From Cytidiella melzeri (Eukaryota; Basidiomycota; Agaricomycetes; Polyporales; Irpicaceae), in the NCBI GenBank assembly GCA_022592445.1, contig JABYQR010000115.1:1-64000 (forward strand): a stretch of 64,000 bases of DNA. Direction: 5' to 3'. The translations under genes were made by a program, and so were the position numbers. The notes below the pieces were generated by a model. The model was not told the DNA's origin and made no database searches. It saw only the letters and a program-made list of their open reading frames with translations. Positions 10,972 through 21,407 of the stretch are shown in pieces. Position 1 is the first letter of the stretch. Each line of letters opens with the position of its first letter.

Positions 10972-13900
10972 ATGGTGCTGAGTATCTTCTCTCGCATCAA
11001 ATGCCACTTTCCTGGATGCTCAAAAACATGCAGGAAGCAGTCGGGGCTCACAAAACATGTTCGAGACATGCATGGCCATCAAAACCAGGCCGTCAATCCT
11101 GGACAACGACTTCCAGTGCCTGGTGATCATGCCCCAGCAGCTGCGTTGGATGATGCCAGCTCTTCGGCTTCAAACAATGGACAGAATGACCAGCCTCATC
11201 AACTGTCACCTCCGCCATGCTCGCGGAAAATCAAGCACCCACATTTGACCGGTAAGCGCTAGCCCTTGGTGTTGTTTTAGAGCGGAAATTCTCATACAAT
11301 GATGCCCTAGGTTCTCCTTGTGATCGGAATGGAGTACCACTTGCACCAGGAGTTCAACCCGAACCCCGCCATAGCCAGGAACCTGGCGACTGGCCCCCCT
11401 TTCATGGCGGGGCTGAGTTTCTGATGGCAGACCTCCTATTCCACAAAGTCGAGATGTCCGCAGCTAATCAAGACAACCTCTACGAGATACTCACAGCGCT
11501 GATGTCGAAACACAACGCCCAATCTCCCTTTTCCTCCGCCAAAGACATGTATTCCACCATTGACGCAGCCACAGTGGGCGATGCCCCTTGGCAGTGCTTT
11601 ACAACATCGTTCGCTGGCGAGTTGGGGCCGAATCTGCCGAGCTGGAAGTTGAAAGAGTATGAGGTTTGGTATTGCGACCCCGATGTGTTGCTGCAGAACA
11701 TGCTCGATAACCCCGACTTTGCTGGGGAATTTGATTATTCACCTTATATTCACATCGACGAAAAGGGCCATCGCCGATGGACAGATTTCTCGTCGTCTAA
11801 CTTTGCGTGGCGACATTGTGTACGTGTTTTGCCGACTTATTATCTGCATCTACTGAAACAAGTTCACGCCAGGACGATATCTACAAAGAGAACCCAGAGC
11901 AGAATGAGGGCGCGATGTATTGCGCTGTGTTTACTGGCTCCAACAAGACAGTTGTCTCAGTAGGGACCGGCAGCATGGAATATCACCCTGGGTATCTCTC
12001 GCCTGGCAATGTGCGCAATAATGTTTGCCGAGGGCATCGTGCCGCTGTGTTGCCATATATTTTTTTGCAATTCCAAATGTGAGTGGTTCATTTTATGAGG
12101 GAATTGATCTCATCAGTCTTTCACATAGCGAACGGCGATACGACAATGACCCCGCTTTTTGCAAGTTCAAAAGGCAATTCTATCATGCCTCGCTGTCAGC
12201 CGTCTTCCAATTGCTGAAACAGGCAATGTCGGTGCCTGTAGTTCGGCGGTGTCCTGATGGGCATTTTCGTCGTGTCATCTTTGACTTTGGTCCCGTCGCC
12301 GCAGATTACCCAGAACAAGTTCTTCTTGCGGGAACGTGCAAGGCTGGTGTGCAAAGTAAGTGCCCGATTTCATGGTATCAGTTAGATGCTTACTGCACCT
12401 AGATGTACGGCCCTACCCAACCAATTGGATACTTGCAAAATGCGCTGCCCCGCAGCCAAAGTTACACTGAAGAACTTGTTGAAACCTTCGATCCCGGGAC
12501 TCTCTGGGACAATACGGTATAGATGATGATCTGGTCGTGAGTCATTCGCTCTTCTGTGATTCCCTTTGCTCAATCTGCACATCAAGCCCTTCACAAACGA
12601 CTTCCCGCGTGCGGACATTCACGAGCTGTTGTCGCCGGACCTCCTCCATCAAATCATTAAGGGTACCTTCAAGGATCACCTAGTAACATGGGTCGGGCAA
12701 TACCTTGAGCTCACACATGGGAAAGCTCAAGCAAACATTATCATGGACGACATTGATAGGCGGTATGTAACCATGCTCTAAATTTTGCATAAGTATATAC
12801 TCATTTATCTGTCAGCATTGCAGCGGTGCCGACATTCCCTGGTTTACGTCGATTCCCTGATGGACGCCGGTTCAAGCAGTGGACGGGCGATGACTCAAAG
12901 GCCCTTATGAAGGTATGTGTCCATATCTACTTTGTTGTTGCTCTCAGTATTAAATGTACATAGGTATACCTCCCCGCCCTTCGAGGATATGTCCCTTCCG
13001 AGATCATCAAGACATTTAGTTCCTTCTTGGATTTTTGCTACCTCGTTCGCGGCTCCAGCTTCACCCCCCAGACTCTAGAACGGCTTGATCACCTTCTCGA
13101 AGTGTTCCATCACTATCGCGAGGTATTTCGTACATCGGGTGTTCGCCCTGAAGGCTTTTCGCTCCCACGCCAGCACTCCTTGACCCATTATCGCCGCCTC
13201 ATTCAGGAATTTGGTGCACCGTATGGTTTATGCTCGTCGATCACCGAATCCCGCCATATTACGGCAGTAAAGCGTCCTTGGCGGCGTTCTAACCGCTACA
13301 ACGCCCTCGGTCAAATGCTTATCACCAACCAGCGCCTGGACAAGCTGGCTGCCTTGCGTGTGAGCTACGTCAGCCGAGGTATGCTTCCAGCATCCCACAA
13401 CACCCTTGCGGAGGACAACGATGACGATGGAGGCCCAGTTGATGAAGTAGTCTCTGGGGCAGTTGTCCTAGCGCGCCGGCCTGGTGCGTCATTCGTTACT
13501 CAACAAAGCACAATACTCATTAAAATCTTAGCACGAGGATATCCCTCCGACTTGAATAGGCTCGCAGACCACATTAATCAGCCTCATTTCCCGGTCCTGC
13601 TTCAACGATTCCTCTTTGACCAACTCCATCCTGAAAGCCCGTACGGCGCAGAAGCAGTCCCCGTGCACGCACTCCCGATTGTGCGCGGCACCTTATCGAT
13701 TTTCCACTCTGCTACGGCAACCTTCTACGCCCCTAGCGATACATCCGGCCGTTATGGGATGTACCGTGAACGAATCCGCAGTACGCCTCGATGGCATAGC
13801 AATGGGCCTCGGCGTGACTGTGCCTTTGTTGTCGAAGATGAAGATCAACCCGGTTTTCCCGGGATGAGCGTCGTGCGCATTCGCCTTTTTTTCTCCTTCA

Positions 13901-14199
13901 AGCATTCCGGTATTACATACCCGTGCGCACTCGTGGAGTGGTTCAATAAGTTTGGACAGCGCCCAGATCCTGATACTGGAATGTGGGTTGTGAAACCTGA
14001 CCTTCGGGGCCAGCAGGACCAACCCTACCTATCTGTTGTTCACTTGGACTGTCTCCTACGTGCCGCCCATCTTATCCCTGTTTTCGGACGTAGGCCGCTG
14101 CCACTTAACTTCTCTCATACCCTCTCTCTTGATGCTTTCCGCGCCTTCTTTGTTAATAAGTATATAGATCAGCATGCACATGAGTTATTCACAGTGTAG
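10972..14199 (+). pseudogene. Plavaka-family transposase, multi-exon with frameshifts
   Basis: Exon 1 from the ATG at 10972 encodes a C2H2 finger (CHFPGCSKTCRKQSGLTKH, then VRDMH). Introns are readable at 11252-11310, near 11817-11870 (GTACGT to GCCAG), 12763-12815 and 12913-12963. Family-typical blocks include EVWYCDPDVLLQNM, SSNFAWRHC, GAMYCAVFTGSNKT, ADYPEQVLLAGT, LSPDLLHQIIKGTFKDHLV, GLRRFPDGRRFKQWTGDDSK, RQHSLTHYRRLIQEFGAPYG and CSSITESRHITAVKRPWRRS. The long last exon (12964-14199) is intact. Frame breaks occur at a seven-T run near 12058-12064, near 12440 and near 12517, each consistent with a 1-nt indel. The element is therefore unlikely to make active transposase. Assignment to Plavaka rests on these blocks and the C2H2 N-terminus, and is firm. 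Confidence 0.85.
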
Positions 14200-14340
14200 G
14201 CTGTAGTAGTTCCTTCATACTAGTTTTGCATCTTATACTGTGTACTGTTGTAGCCCGCCGCGTACACTTTATGGCAACATATGGCCGAGTCCATTAAACG
14301 TGGCACGTATGGCTAGATGTGTGGCCCCACGCCCTCCACG

Positions 14341-14377
14341 TGTCTATGCCGACCACAGAGTTGCTGAATTGCTGATG
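14341..14377 (-). repeat. Right terminal inverted repeat of the Plavaka element
   Basis: Read on the minus strand it starts CATCAGCAATTCAGCAAC, matching the left end. It is followed by the TC duplication (14378-14379) and then the re-joined FunK1 flank. Confidence 0.65.
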
Positions 14378-14929
14378 TCTTCGCAGACTATGGCCTTCTC
14401 TAGTTGTCGCAGCTGAGGGCGAGGCGTGTTGATCTTCCTGAGGCAGGCACCTCCGAGTCTAGACGGGCGTTCAAGTTCAGCCTGAGCCTTTGTGCCTCAG
14501 GTCTTTAGCCGTGGCGACAAAGACTAGAATGCACGCTGCTATGGAGCATCAAGAGGCTCGGAGTATTCTGATGCGCTCAAATCCAGATTACAGGGTACAC
14601 TCGATGTATAGCGACTCGGAGTCACGGTCGAGATTGACGTTACTCGAGACGATAGCAGCAAATGTGCAGTGGTCACGCCCTAGTAGCAGTGGTCACGCCC
14701 TATTAGCAGTGGTGTTCAGTAAGAGCAGGTTGAATTCTTGTACTAGTGGCACAGATAAATCACGTCGGCACCAGGCCGTCAACAAGTACATAGGATTGAA
14801 GTAGAGGTGTTGCGATCACCAGCGTATAATACTAGTAGCACGGAATAAAGCATAGCATGAGGGTGAAAATGATGGGGGAGAGAAGAATACCTGTTACTGT
14901 ATTGTATGTAAGTAATCTGATGTTGAAAA
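14378..14929. repeat. 3' flank of FunK1 copy A (duplicated with copy B)
   Basis: It matches 58187-58710 downstream of copy B, base for base over long stretches. No ORF here is convincing. One difference is a 20-bp unit (agtggtcacgccctagtagc) present twice in tandem at 14668-14707 but once in copy B near 58469. Weaker versions of this flank follow copies C and D, so the repeating unit includes the gene's 3' region. Confidence 0.8.
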
Positions 14930-17381
14930 TTAGAAACCTTCGAACGTCGTCAACAGCTTCTCGTATGTGATCAAACCACCGGAGGTCTCGAACGTGTCGA
15001 ACGAATTCTTGAGTTCCTCCGTGCTTTGTATCGGCACCATTTCTGACATCGTGGCGCTCGTGTAGAAGGGTGCCTTGAAAGCCACGAGCCAAGGACGCAG
15101 GTGCTCAAAGAGCGGAGAGAGACGTAGGGCCATGAAAGTTTTATGCTTCCAGAGCAAACCCAGCTTCTTCAATGCAATCTGCTCGTACGTTCCAAATTCC
15201 CATGTCGTCCGTTCCGCGTCGCGAACTTTTGCATACTTGTCGGGAGAATTGGGGTCCGCAATCTTGATAGCGCACCACAAGGTTACCCAAAACACAGACT
15301 CGTAATCATGTCTGACACAGTGAATGACACGCTCGCACTCGCTGTCCATCTCCTCGGCCGCCTGCATGTCCTGAATCAATTCGAGAGCCATAAAGGGCAA
15401 TGTTCCAGTCCGATGGCGCGACGTAGCTCCCTTTGGAAATCCATTCTCGTCCACGAAGACCGCCAGATCGAAGTCGATGAGAATAAAGCGATCCTCTCCA
15501 TTGTGGTTCTGGTACATTATGTTGCCTTCGCTGATGTCGCGATGCAAAATAAATCCATTGTACCGTAAATCACGGATACCTGCAGAGTTCCAATTAGATC
15601 GTGACATGAATGGATAACTAACATGCTTACAGGTGATGAGTTGCTTGGCCATCTCCATGAGAGAGTCAGGAGCCTGGACGAGTTTCTCAGATAAAGGAGT
15701 GTAACGATCCATCACGAGGCAGCGAAGAACGCGGTCGTTGTCTGGGTTCAGAGTCGTGGCAAACAGCTTGCGAATACCGCTCGACAGATGCCAGAGGTCC
15801 TTAGACTTCAGGAATTCAGGCACATGCTCAATACCAAGCTTGCGAGCATGCTCCACCAGATCGAATTCAGAAGTCCGCTTGACGTACTGCTGAGACACCT
15901 TGACGATGACGCGACCACCACCGGCCGTGGACGTAGTCCCTTCATAAATCGTCGTCCTTCGACCAACGAGAGCGTACTGAGAGTAGACATGTTTGCCAAG
16001 AGTGACAATGAAGGGCACGTTCTTCTCCTTGTCCTCGTCCGTGGAGAGATCGATCGTATGCTCCTTCAGGCTCCTGATCGGAAAGGCGGAGGGGTGGGGC
16101 TTGGTTGTGGGTGGGGTAATAACGTGAGCGGGAACAGCGCCGAACTGTTCAGCATCACAGTAGGCGAGAGCGACGAAGATGGCTGCAACTCGTTCAAAGT
16201 TGGTAATGAGGGACAACTTCTCCCTATTCACGCCCGCGTCGGGGCACGTACGGACGATACCAGAAGCGTCGAAGTACCAAAGCGAGATGAGTTCATCTCG
16301 GAAAATGACACCAATATTGTGCATGCGTGTTCCACGCGTCGAGCCAAGCATTTCGAGAGCATATCCGCCAAGCTGAATCTCGGCGTCCGTAGTGGTAGAG
16401 CTCCTCCGGGATGGCCTGTCAGAAGATCCGCCAGATTGCGTAGCACCTTTGGTTTTCTTAGCCGGTCTCGCAGAGACCAATGCTTCCGAGCCACGAGAAC
16501 GCTTGGAACCAGTCGACGCCGTCTCAGCCACCTCGGCGTTTGCCATCTCCTCGACCTCCTCGACCTCCTCAACGTTCTCAACCTCCGCAACCTCTGCAGC
16601 CTCCGCGACTTCCTCCGACTGGGTGGTAGTATAAGCAACCTAAAGCATGCGTCAGTAACGCGAACAAGTAGCGACAGGACAAGACGCTGACCTCGGGTGA
16701 AGCACTGCATTTCTGCTGCTGTCGCTTGTGTCGCTCGACGTTGAGCTTCGGCTTGATTGGTCCGCTGTACTTCAGCTCCACGCACATCAAGGCCGCAGCC
16801 CATTCGACACCGTGCTTGCCGATACCCTTCGTGTGCTTCATCTCTCCTATACGAGAAGCGAGGATGTCTGGTTTACGTTTGGCCGCCAAGCTGTCCTGCT
16901 CTGCTAGCCTGCGCATATACTTGGGATCGTTTCTGTAGAAGTGGATGTCGTCAATGGGCGGGCGAGCGGCGATGTCGTCCATTTGGAGCTCTTGAACCAG
17001 CTTGAGTACGCGCATGATGATGTTGGAAAGTGGGACATATCGAGCTGTTTCGAGTGTTACCTCGCAGAAGGCGTCGAGCTCTTTGGCAATGACTTCGTCA
17101 TCGAAGAAGGAGTTCTTCGTAATGAAGGCGACCCATCGATCCATCTTGTCGGCATCGACGCCACACACGGCGTGCAGCCAATTGGAGACAGAGACGTTCT
17201 CGGTAAACTTGGCCATGTCCTCCTTCACCTGAGGGTCCACGCTTTCTTTCGTGTGGCTGGTAGAAACTGTGCTGGAGTGGCTGGTACGAGCTGGTGTCTG
17301 CGTCATACTGCTAAGATCCTCAACGCGAGAGTGCCGCGGTTTACTAGGCGTGACGGGAGGGCCACTGTTGGGAGTAGGCAT
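14930..17381 (-). CDS. FunK1 fungal-type protein kinase, copy A
   Basis: Three exons: 17381-16692, 16639-15631 and 15579-14930, giving 782 residues. Introns are 52 nt (GTCAGC...TTTAG) and 51 nt (GTAAGC...TGCAG). Start at MPTPNSGPPVTPSK, because copy B shares it while the upstream frames differ. Residues 1-230 are the FunK1 N-terminal region (KPDILASR, AALMCVELKYSG). An acidic linker follows at about 240-262, then a Ser/Lys-rich stretch. The kinase has its putative ATP Lys at about 477 (GRVIVKVSQ), HRDISEGNIMY with catalytic Asp at about 581, and LIDFDLA at about 602, where DFD stands in place of DFG. The TGTLPFMALEL block and the WVTLWC region follow. FunK1 kinases are expanded in mushroom-forming fungi and their substrates are unknown. 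The frame is fully open, so the copy could be functional. Confidence 0.88.
15580..15630 (-). other. Intron 2 of FunK1 copy A
   Basis: 51 nt, GTAAGC to CTGCAG, in phase so that retention would keep the frame open. The same intron, at 50-51 nt, is recognisable in copies B, C and D, and removing it restores the ITxGIxDLRYxGxILH junction shared by all four. Confidence 0.75.
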
Positions 17382-17938
17382 AGTGGTGACACGTCGTGGT
17401 TTGAGTGAGAGGTAGGAGGAGCGAGAGAGAGCCGCACTCACCAATTATAAACAAGTCACAACGTGGCCGGTAATTTGCGCCGGCCACCGGAGATTGCGAA
17501 AGCAGACCTCGTTGCTGCACAATGGGGTTTTGGTTGAAAAGACAGCAACTGCCTATTTAGGAAGTAGCTAAACCCATGTGTTGATCCGAAGGCCCGGCAG
17601 CAGCAATCTCACACTGGATCTGTGGTCATGAAACACGCGTCAAGATGGCAATGCCACGCACGCCCTCAACATGTACAGCACGCCAACGACATTTTAGCAC
17701 CATACGACCTTGATACGGGCTCGACACACTCTGAGTCAGCGTAAGGGTGGTCGGCTCTCGCAGGAAAGGGACGGAAGCAATGAGCGACTCCCCGCAGGAC
17801 AACGCTAGTAAAAACCGCGTCCCCTTCGCCAGTACTGCTTGCTCTCTCCACACCAAAAGCAGCCAGCGGTGTACACTGGTGGCCTGCTTCAACAGTGTTA
17901 AATGAGCAACCTGCATCCCGGAATGGTTTGATTGTAGG
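17382..17938. promoter_or_regulatory. 5' flank and presumed promoter of FunK1 copy A
   Basis: It is homologous to 61163-61724 upstream of copy B. A conserved block (gaaaagacagcaactgcc, then tatttag) near 17540 also occurs upstream of copy D near 57873. No clear TATA box. Its conservation across three units suggests the promoter was duplicated with the gene. Confidence 0.5.
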
Positions 17939-17943
17939 CCTGC

Positions 17944-18430
17944 TGTTTGCAAGTTACGAGTGTAGGTGATGACTTGGAAGGCCAACTAACTCTAGGAGTA
18001 AGTGTCTTATTATTTCTCTGCTCTCGTAGGAGTGGTATATATACCTATCTGTAGCTAGATTACTAATGCTACAGTAATGTCATATGAGTAAGGATTGGTA
18101 ATGCACAGTCCTGCTTGCTAATACTACTGAATAGAGAATGTAAGCAATGATTGAGCATCCTACATAACTGAATGGTGCTGACTGAGCCTTCAGTAAGCTG
18201 AATAAATTTGGTATAGGAACTAAGAGTCATGGAGAAGCCTCATGGGACTTCTGCTATTCAGTCATGGAAACTACTGGAACACAATAAGGTGCAAGTATCG
18301 CATTGTGTAGGGCCGTAATGATGATGGAATCACATGCTATGTACTATCTGATCTTATCTATCTACATATCTAATCTACATTGTCCATAGATCTGAGCTCT
18401 GATGATCAGCAATACAATCTCTCTTTGACA
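17944..18430. mobile_element. Solo LTR (487 bp) with CCTGC target duplication
   Basis: It runs TGTTTGCAAG...CTCTTTGACA and is flanked by CCTGC at 17939-17943 and 18431-18435. Copy B of the locus has the unoccupied site (CCCGC, 61725-61729) joined directly to the same right-hand sequence. A TATA-like gtatatatacc lies near 18037. No coding sequence. Confidence 0.85.
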
Positions 18431-18455
18431 CCTGCGATCAGATAAAGCTCGGTAC

Positions 18456-18618
18456 TGTAACAGTTAAGGTTACACTCACCATATAAGTGTTTGACTTGAA
18501 GGGGAGATAGAGAGATAGAGAGTAGAGTGTTGGTGAGAGTGAGTACTGGGGAGTACGAAGTAGTCCTTGATCAACAGAGTGGATAAGACTGAGGGGATAT
18601 GCCCTCAGGAGTGCCTCT
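18456..18618 (+). repeat. LTR fragment, family of the solo LTR at 52110-52780
   Basis: It begins TGTAACAGTTAAGG directly after ggtac and matches the first roughly 160 bp of the antisense LTR ending at 52780. The match stops abruptly after GTGCCTCT. In copy B the locus continues past ggtac into cactgatatcg, so this marks a further insertion point in copy A. Confidence 0.75.
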
Positions 18619-19218
18619 GTTAACACACACCTAAACTTGGGATTGGGAAATGCGTAAGGCTGAAGATCGGCAGAGGTGTAGGAATTGGAATTGGGGAATC
18701 AGGGAGTGAGTTGTTGGATTCAACTAAGTATGTTGCGCCTCTCGTGAATCCTTGGGACTCGGATTTGGACTTAGCAAGATCAAAGGTTTGACCTCGGGAT
18801 TGGAGATCAAACAGGAAGGGAGTCAAGATCGGCGGAAGAACAGAAGTCGGACAACGACAAGTAGGACTACTTCAGCTAGTGAAGTAAAACAAAGGAGATC
18901 AGAAGTAGGGGAATCTAATTGGATATTCAAACTTAAACTTCTATTGTACAATTGAGTCTGGTTATATAGTACTAGAAGTTGTAAGTCCAATAAGGCATAC
19001 GTGTATGGTCTGAGACAAGAGAGGAATAGATCAGGCAAATAATTGGAGTTGGAGGAAATACGGAGAAAAAGTACAAAGGGATATCTACAACTGATGAAAC
19101 CGGTGATAGCGAGCACAAGGTAAACTGGAGGAAAGTCAGTGGTGGACCGTGTGACGATTTGAGGATGTGGCTGTGCAAGGATAAGGATGTCAGATGTCCG
19201 GTGCCAATCACATGATCC
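18619..19218. repeat. Unclassified repeat-like sequence, probably LTR
   Basis: About 600 bp between two LTRs with no protein similarity I recognise. On the minus strand there is a TATA-like actatataacc near 18960 and pyrimidine-rich sequence after it, as in fungal LTRs. Ends are unclear. Confidence 0.35.
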
Positions 19219-19223
19219 GATCA

Positions 19224-20015
19224 TGACATGGATAGTCCAACAGAGACCGGATTTTTCCAACAATGTCACAAGTTTACAGCCTTAAGCGCCTATCTAGAGC
19301 GCTTATTTTCCGGCTAGGAGCGTTACCGGACCTAACCCTAACCCTGGTCACGTGACATCCTGCCTTATTTATCAAAAGTCCAGACCCAAACCCTAGACTC
19401 AATCTGGAGCGGTTCCAGATCAACCTAGGCTATTGTTCTATTGTTCAACTTCCATTGATAGGGATTCCCCAGGGATTCCCCCAGTTCTCATTGTTCTATT
19501 GTCTTTCAACTATTGTCTTCTGTCTATTGTTAGGGATTCCCCAGGGATTCCCCCAGTTTCTATTGTTCTATTGTTCTTATCCTATTGTTCTATTGTTCTA
19601 TTGTTCTAGCTCTATTGTTCTACGTACCCTGGTCCTTGACAGTTACTCAGGTCCTTGACAGTTACCCTGGTTCCTTATTGTTCTATTGTTACTCCAGCCC
19701 CACAGTTACTCCAGTCCCTAGTGTGGGAACTGGTGCACAGACCACCCAGACACAGTATATATAGTACCCCTTACCCTCCCTGGTTCTGCATCTTGACCTC
19801 TTTGTCATTTGCACTGCCAGGTGAGTTACTCAATGTAACCTAGTATAAACATGATATTAACTTCGTCATTTGCACTGCCAGTATCCGGCCTCAGTGCCTG
19901 CTTGCCTGCTCATCATCGACTTTGACCTTGTTGTCGTCGTTGGAGATCCACCCCCTTCCTCTCTACTTCACTCCCTTTTTAGGGTTATCAGCATAGCAGC
20001 AGTCACTCCGCAACA
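19224..20015. mobile_element. Solo LTR (792 bp) with GATCA target duplication
   Basis: It runs TGACATGG...CCGCAACA and is flanked by GATCA at 19219-19223 and 20016-20020. A related copy is at 48678-49435. It holds runs of ctattgttctattgtt (19560-19620), a TATA-like cagtatatatagtacc near 19757 and two copies of cgtcatttgcactgccag after it. No ORF of note. Confidence 0.9.
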
Positions 20016-20104
20016 GATCAGATCGTAATAGTACCTCCCCCTTGAGGTCCGAACCCATGAGGGCAGTAATTCTCCCACTTTGAAGATTGGAGATTGCAAT
20101 GGGC

Positions 20105-20116
20105 ATATATAAACTG
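20105..20116 (+). promoter_or_regulatory. TATA box of the coiled-coil/Zn2Cys6-like gene
   Basis: catatataaact lies about 85 bp upstream of the ATG at 20198, with pyrimidine-rich sequence between. Good position for a fungal core promoter; not otherwise tested. Confidence 0.5.
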
Positions 20117-20197
20117 AGACCGGGTGAGGATGGAGATTTTGAACTTTTCACCCCAACCACCACCACCACTTCGACAAGAAACATTTTGATAACGGAC

Positions 20198-21289
20198 ATG
20201 CCTGCCCCACTGGTAAGTCAAGGATTTGGGTCGGCTTCTGTTGCTGACTTGTTCTTTTGAGAAACGAGTGCCCAGAAAACTGAACGTCTTTGTCGGCAAC
20301 GGGAGGAGGCGCAGCAGCGTTTAGCGGAGGAGCAGTGGCGGCTGCAAATTGAGGAGGCCAAGTTGGAGGCAGAGTTGGCGAGGGAGAGAGCGAAGGAGGC
20401 AGAGGAGAAGGAGAAGGAGGCCCAGAGGGTTGCTCAGGCCGAGGCCAATCGGCTGGCCGAGCAGCAGGCTCGGGACACGGCTGAGGCAAAGAAGGTGGCA
20501 GAGGCGGTAGCAGCAAGGTGGAAGGCCAAGCCGGAGCAGAAGGCGGCGTCAGTCGCGTTGGGATCAGGGTCGAGGGCGGCGGTCGACCCTATGGTCGCAG
20601 TGACAGAGGCCGCAAAGGCGGTAACCCTGGGGAAGCAGAAAGGAAAGGCAAAGGCAAAGGCAAAATTGGCGCCGATCATTGCGGACTCGGACCTGTCGGA
20701 CGAGGAGGAAGATGGGGAGGATGTGGAGATGGGTGATGCATCCATCCCGGAGGGCATGGCAGCCGGAAACAACTGCAATTGGTGTGCCAGGATCGGCGCC
20801 CAGTGCCTGTGGAAGGTGAACGGTTGAGGGTCCTCGTGCGCGAAGTGCTTCAAGGACAAGCAGAAGTGTGAGATGGGTGGAGTGAAGGTGAAGACGGTGG
20901 GGCAGCTGTCTGAGGCACCATTGGGGTCGGCGAATTGGCTTGTCGCACCCCCAATCGTAAAGGCGGCGTCAGGGCACTCCGAGGCCTTGTCAAAGAAGAA
21001 AAGGAAGGGGTCCGAGGCGAGTGGCTGGCCGAATAAGATGAAGAAGTACGAGACAAAGGTCTTCTTGCACAAAGGCAAGAAACATTGGGAGTTGGTGGAG
21101 CACGCTGATGAGCCTGAGTTGTCTGAGGTAACCAATTCGGAGTCCAAGCTCAGGGAGCTCAACCGCAACATCAAGGTACTCCAGGACCTTGTCCGGAAGT
21201 TATTCGATGTGACTCGAAGGAACTTTGTCCTCTGGCAGGAGTGGATGGGTCAGGAGGATGGGTTGGGCTTGGAGATCTTGGTCGTCTAG
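20198..21289 (+). pseudogene. Coiled-coil protein with Zn(II)2Cys6-like cluster, internal stop
   Basis: Start ATG at 20198 (MPAPL), then a 63-nt intron 20213-20275 (GTAAGT...CCCAG), then one long frame to 21289. Residues about 6-60 are a Glu/Ala/Arg-rich coiled coil (REEAQQRLAEEQ, EKEKEAQRVAQAEA). A Lys/Ala stretch and an acidic segment (SDLSDEEEDGEDVEMGD) follow. Next are six cysteines spaced CX2CX6CX10CX2CX6C (20775-20870), which fits a GAL4-type binuclear zinc cluster. A TGA at 20825-20827 falls between Cys3 and Cys4, and the frame stays open for 154 codons after it. CGA to TGA is the simplest cause. A basic stretch (KKKRKGSEASGWPNKMKK) follows. Role unknown; it may be a host regulator-like gene or transposon cargo. 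It converges with a gypsy remnant. Confidence 0.6.
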
Positions 21290-21407
21290 GGGAAGAAGAA
21301 GTCAAAGAAGTAGATAATATTTTCTTTATATTTGTTGTAAAATATAGTTTTCTTTTTCTTGTTGTCTTGAAGTGTGAGAGTGAATCGGACTCAGAGAAAT
21401 TTGGAAA

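Larger units (their letters stand above)
8018..14377. mobile_element. Plavaka-type (CACTA superfamily) DNA transposon, 6.36 kb
   Basis: The limits come from the duplicated locus: sequence contiguous at 58064-58200 is split here, with the left part ending at 8017 and the right part resuming at 14378. The ends form an imperfect inverted repeat (CATCAGCAA...TTGCTGATG), about 27 of 35 positions matching. A 2-bp TC target duplication fits the CACTA group. The element carries two divergent genes: an uncharacterised protein (antisense, 10766 to 8313) and a Plavaka transposase (sense, 10972 to 14199). Both genes show frameshifts, so this copy is probably not autonomous now. Confidence 0.8.

Noticed and set aside
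15788..16690. 300-codon plus-strand frame antisense to FunK1 copy A, repeated at 59569-60471 in copy B
   Set aside because: A shadow of the kinase exon: composition is biased and its conservation between A and B is explained by the near-identical sense gene.
18823..19269. 148-codon minus-strand frame with several hydrophobic stretches, resembling a membrane protein
   Set aside because: It overlaps the border of the solo LTR at 19224 and a TATA-bearing repeat; hydrophobicity comes from pyrimidine-rich LTR sequence. No conserved motif.
19331..19345. Telomere-like ccctaaccctaaccct
   Set aside because: Only two to three units, inside a solo LTR whose other copy at 48786 also has it in weaker form; not a telomere relic.
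20434..21174. 246-codon minus-strand frame opposite the coiled-coil/Zn2Cys6-like gene
   Set aside because: Low-complexity Ala/Ser/Phe translation of the Glu/Lys/Ala-rich sense strand; the sense strand has the cysteine spacing, intron and TATA box.
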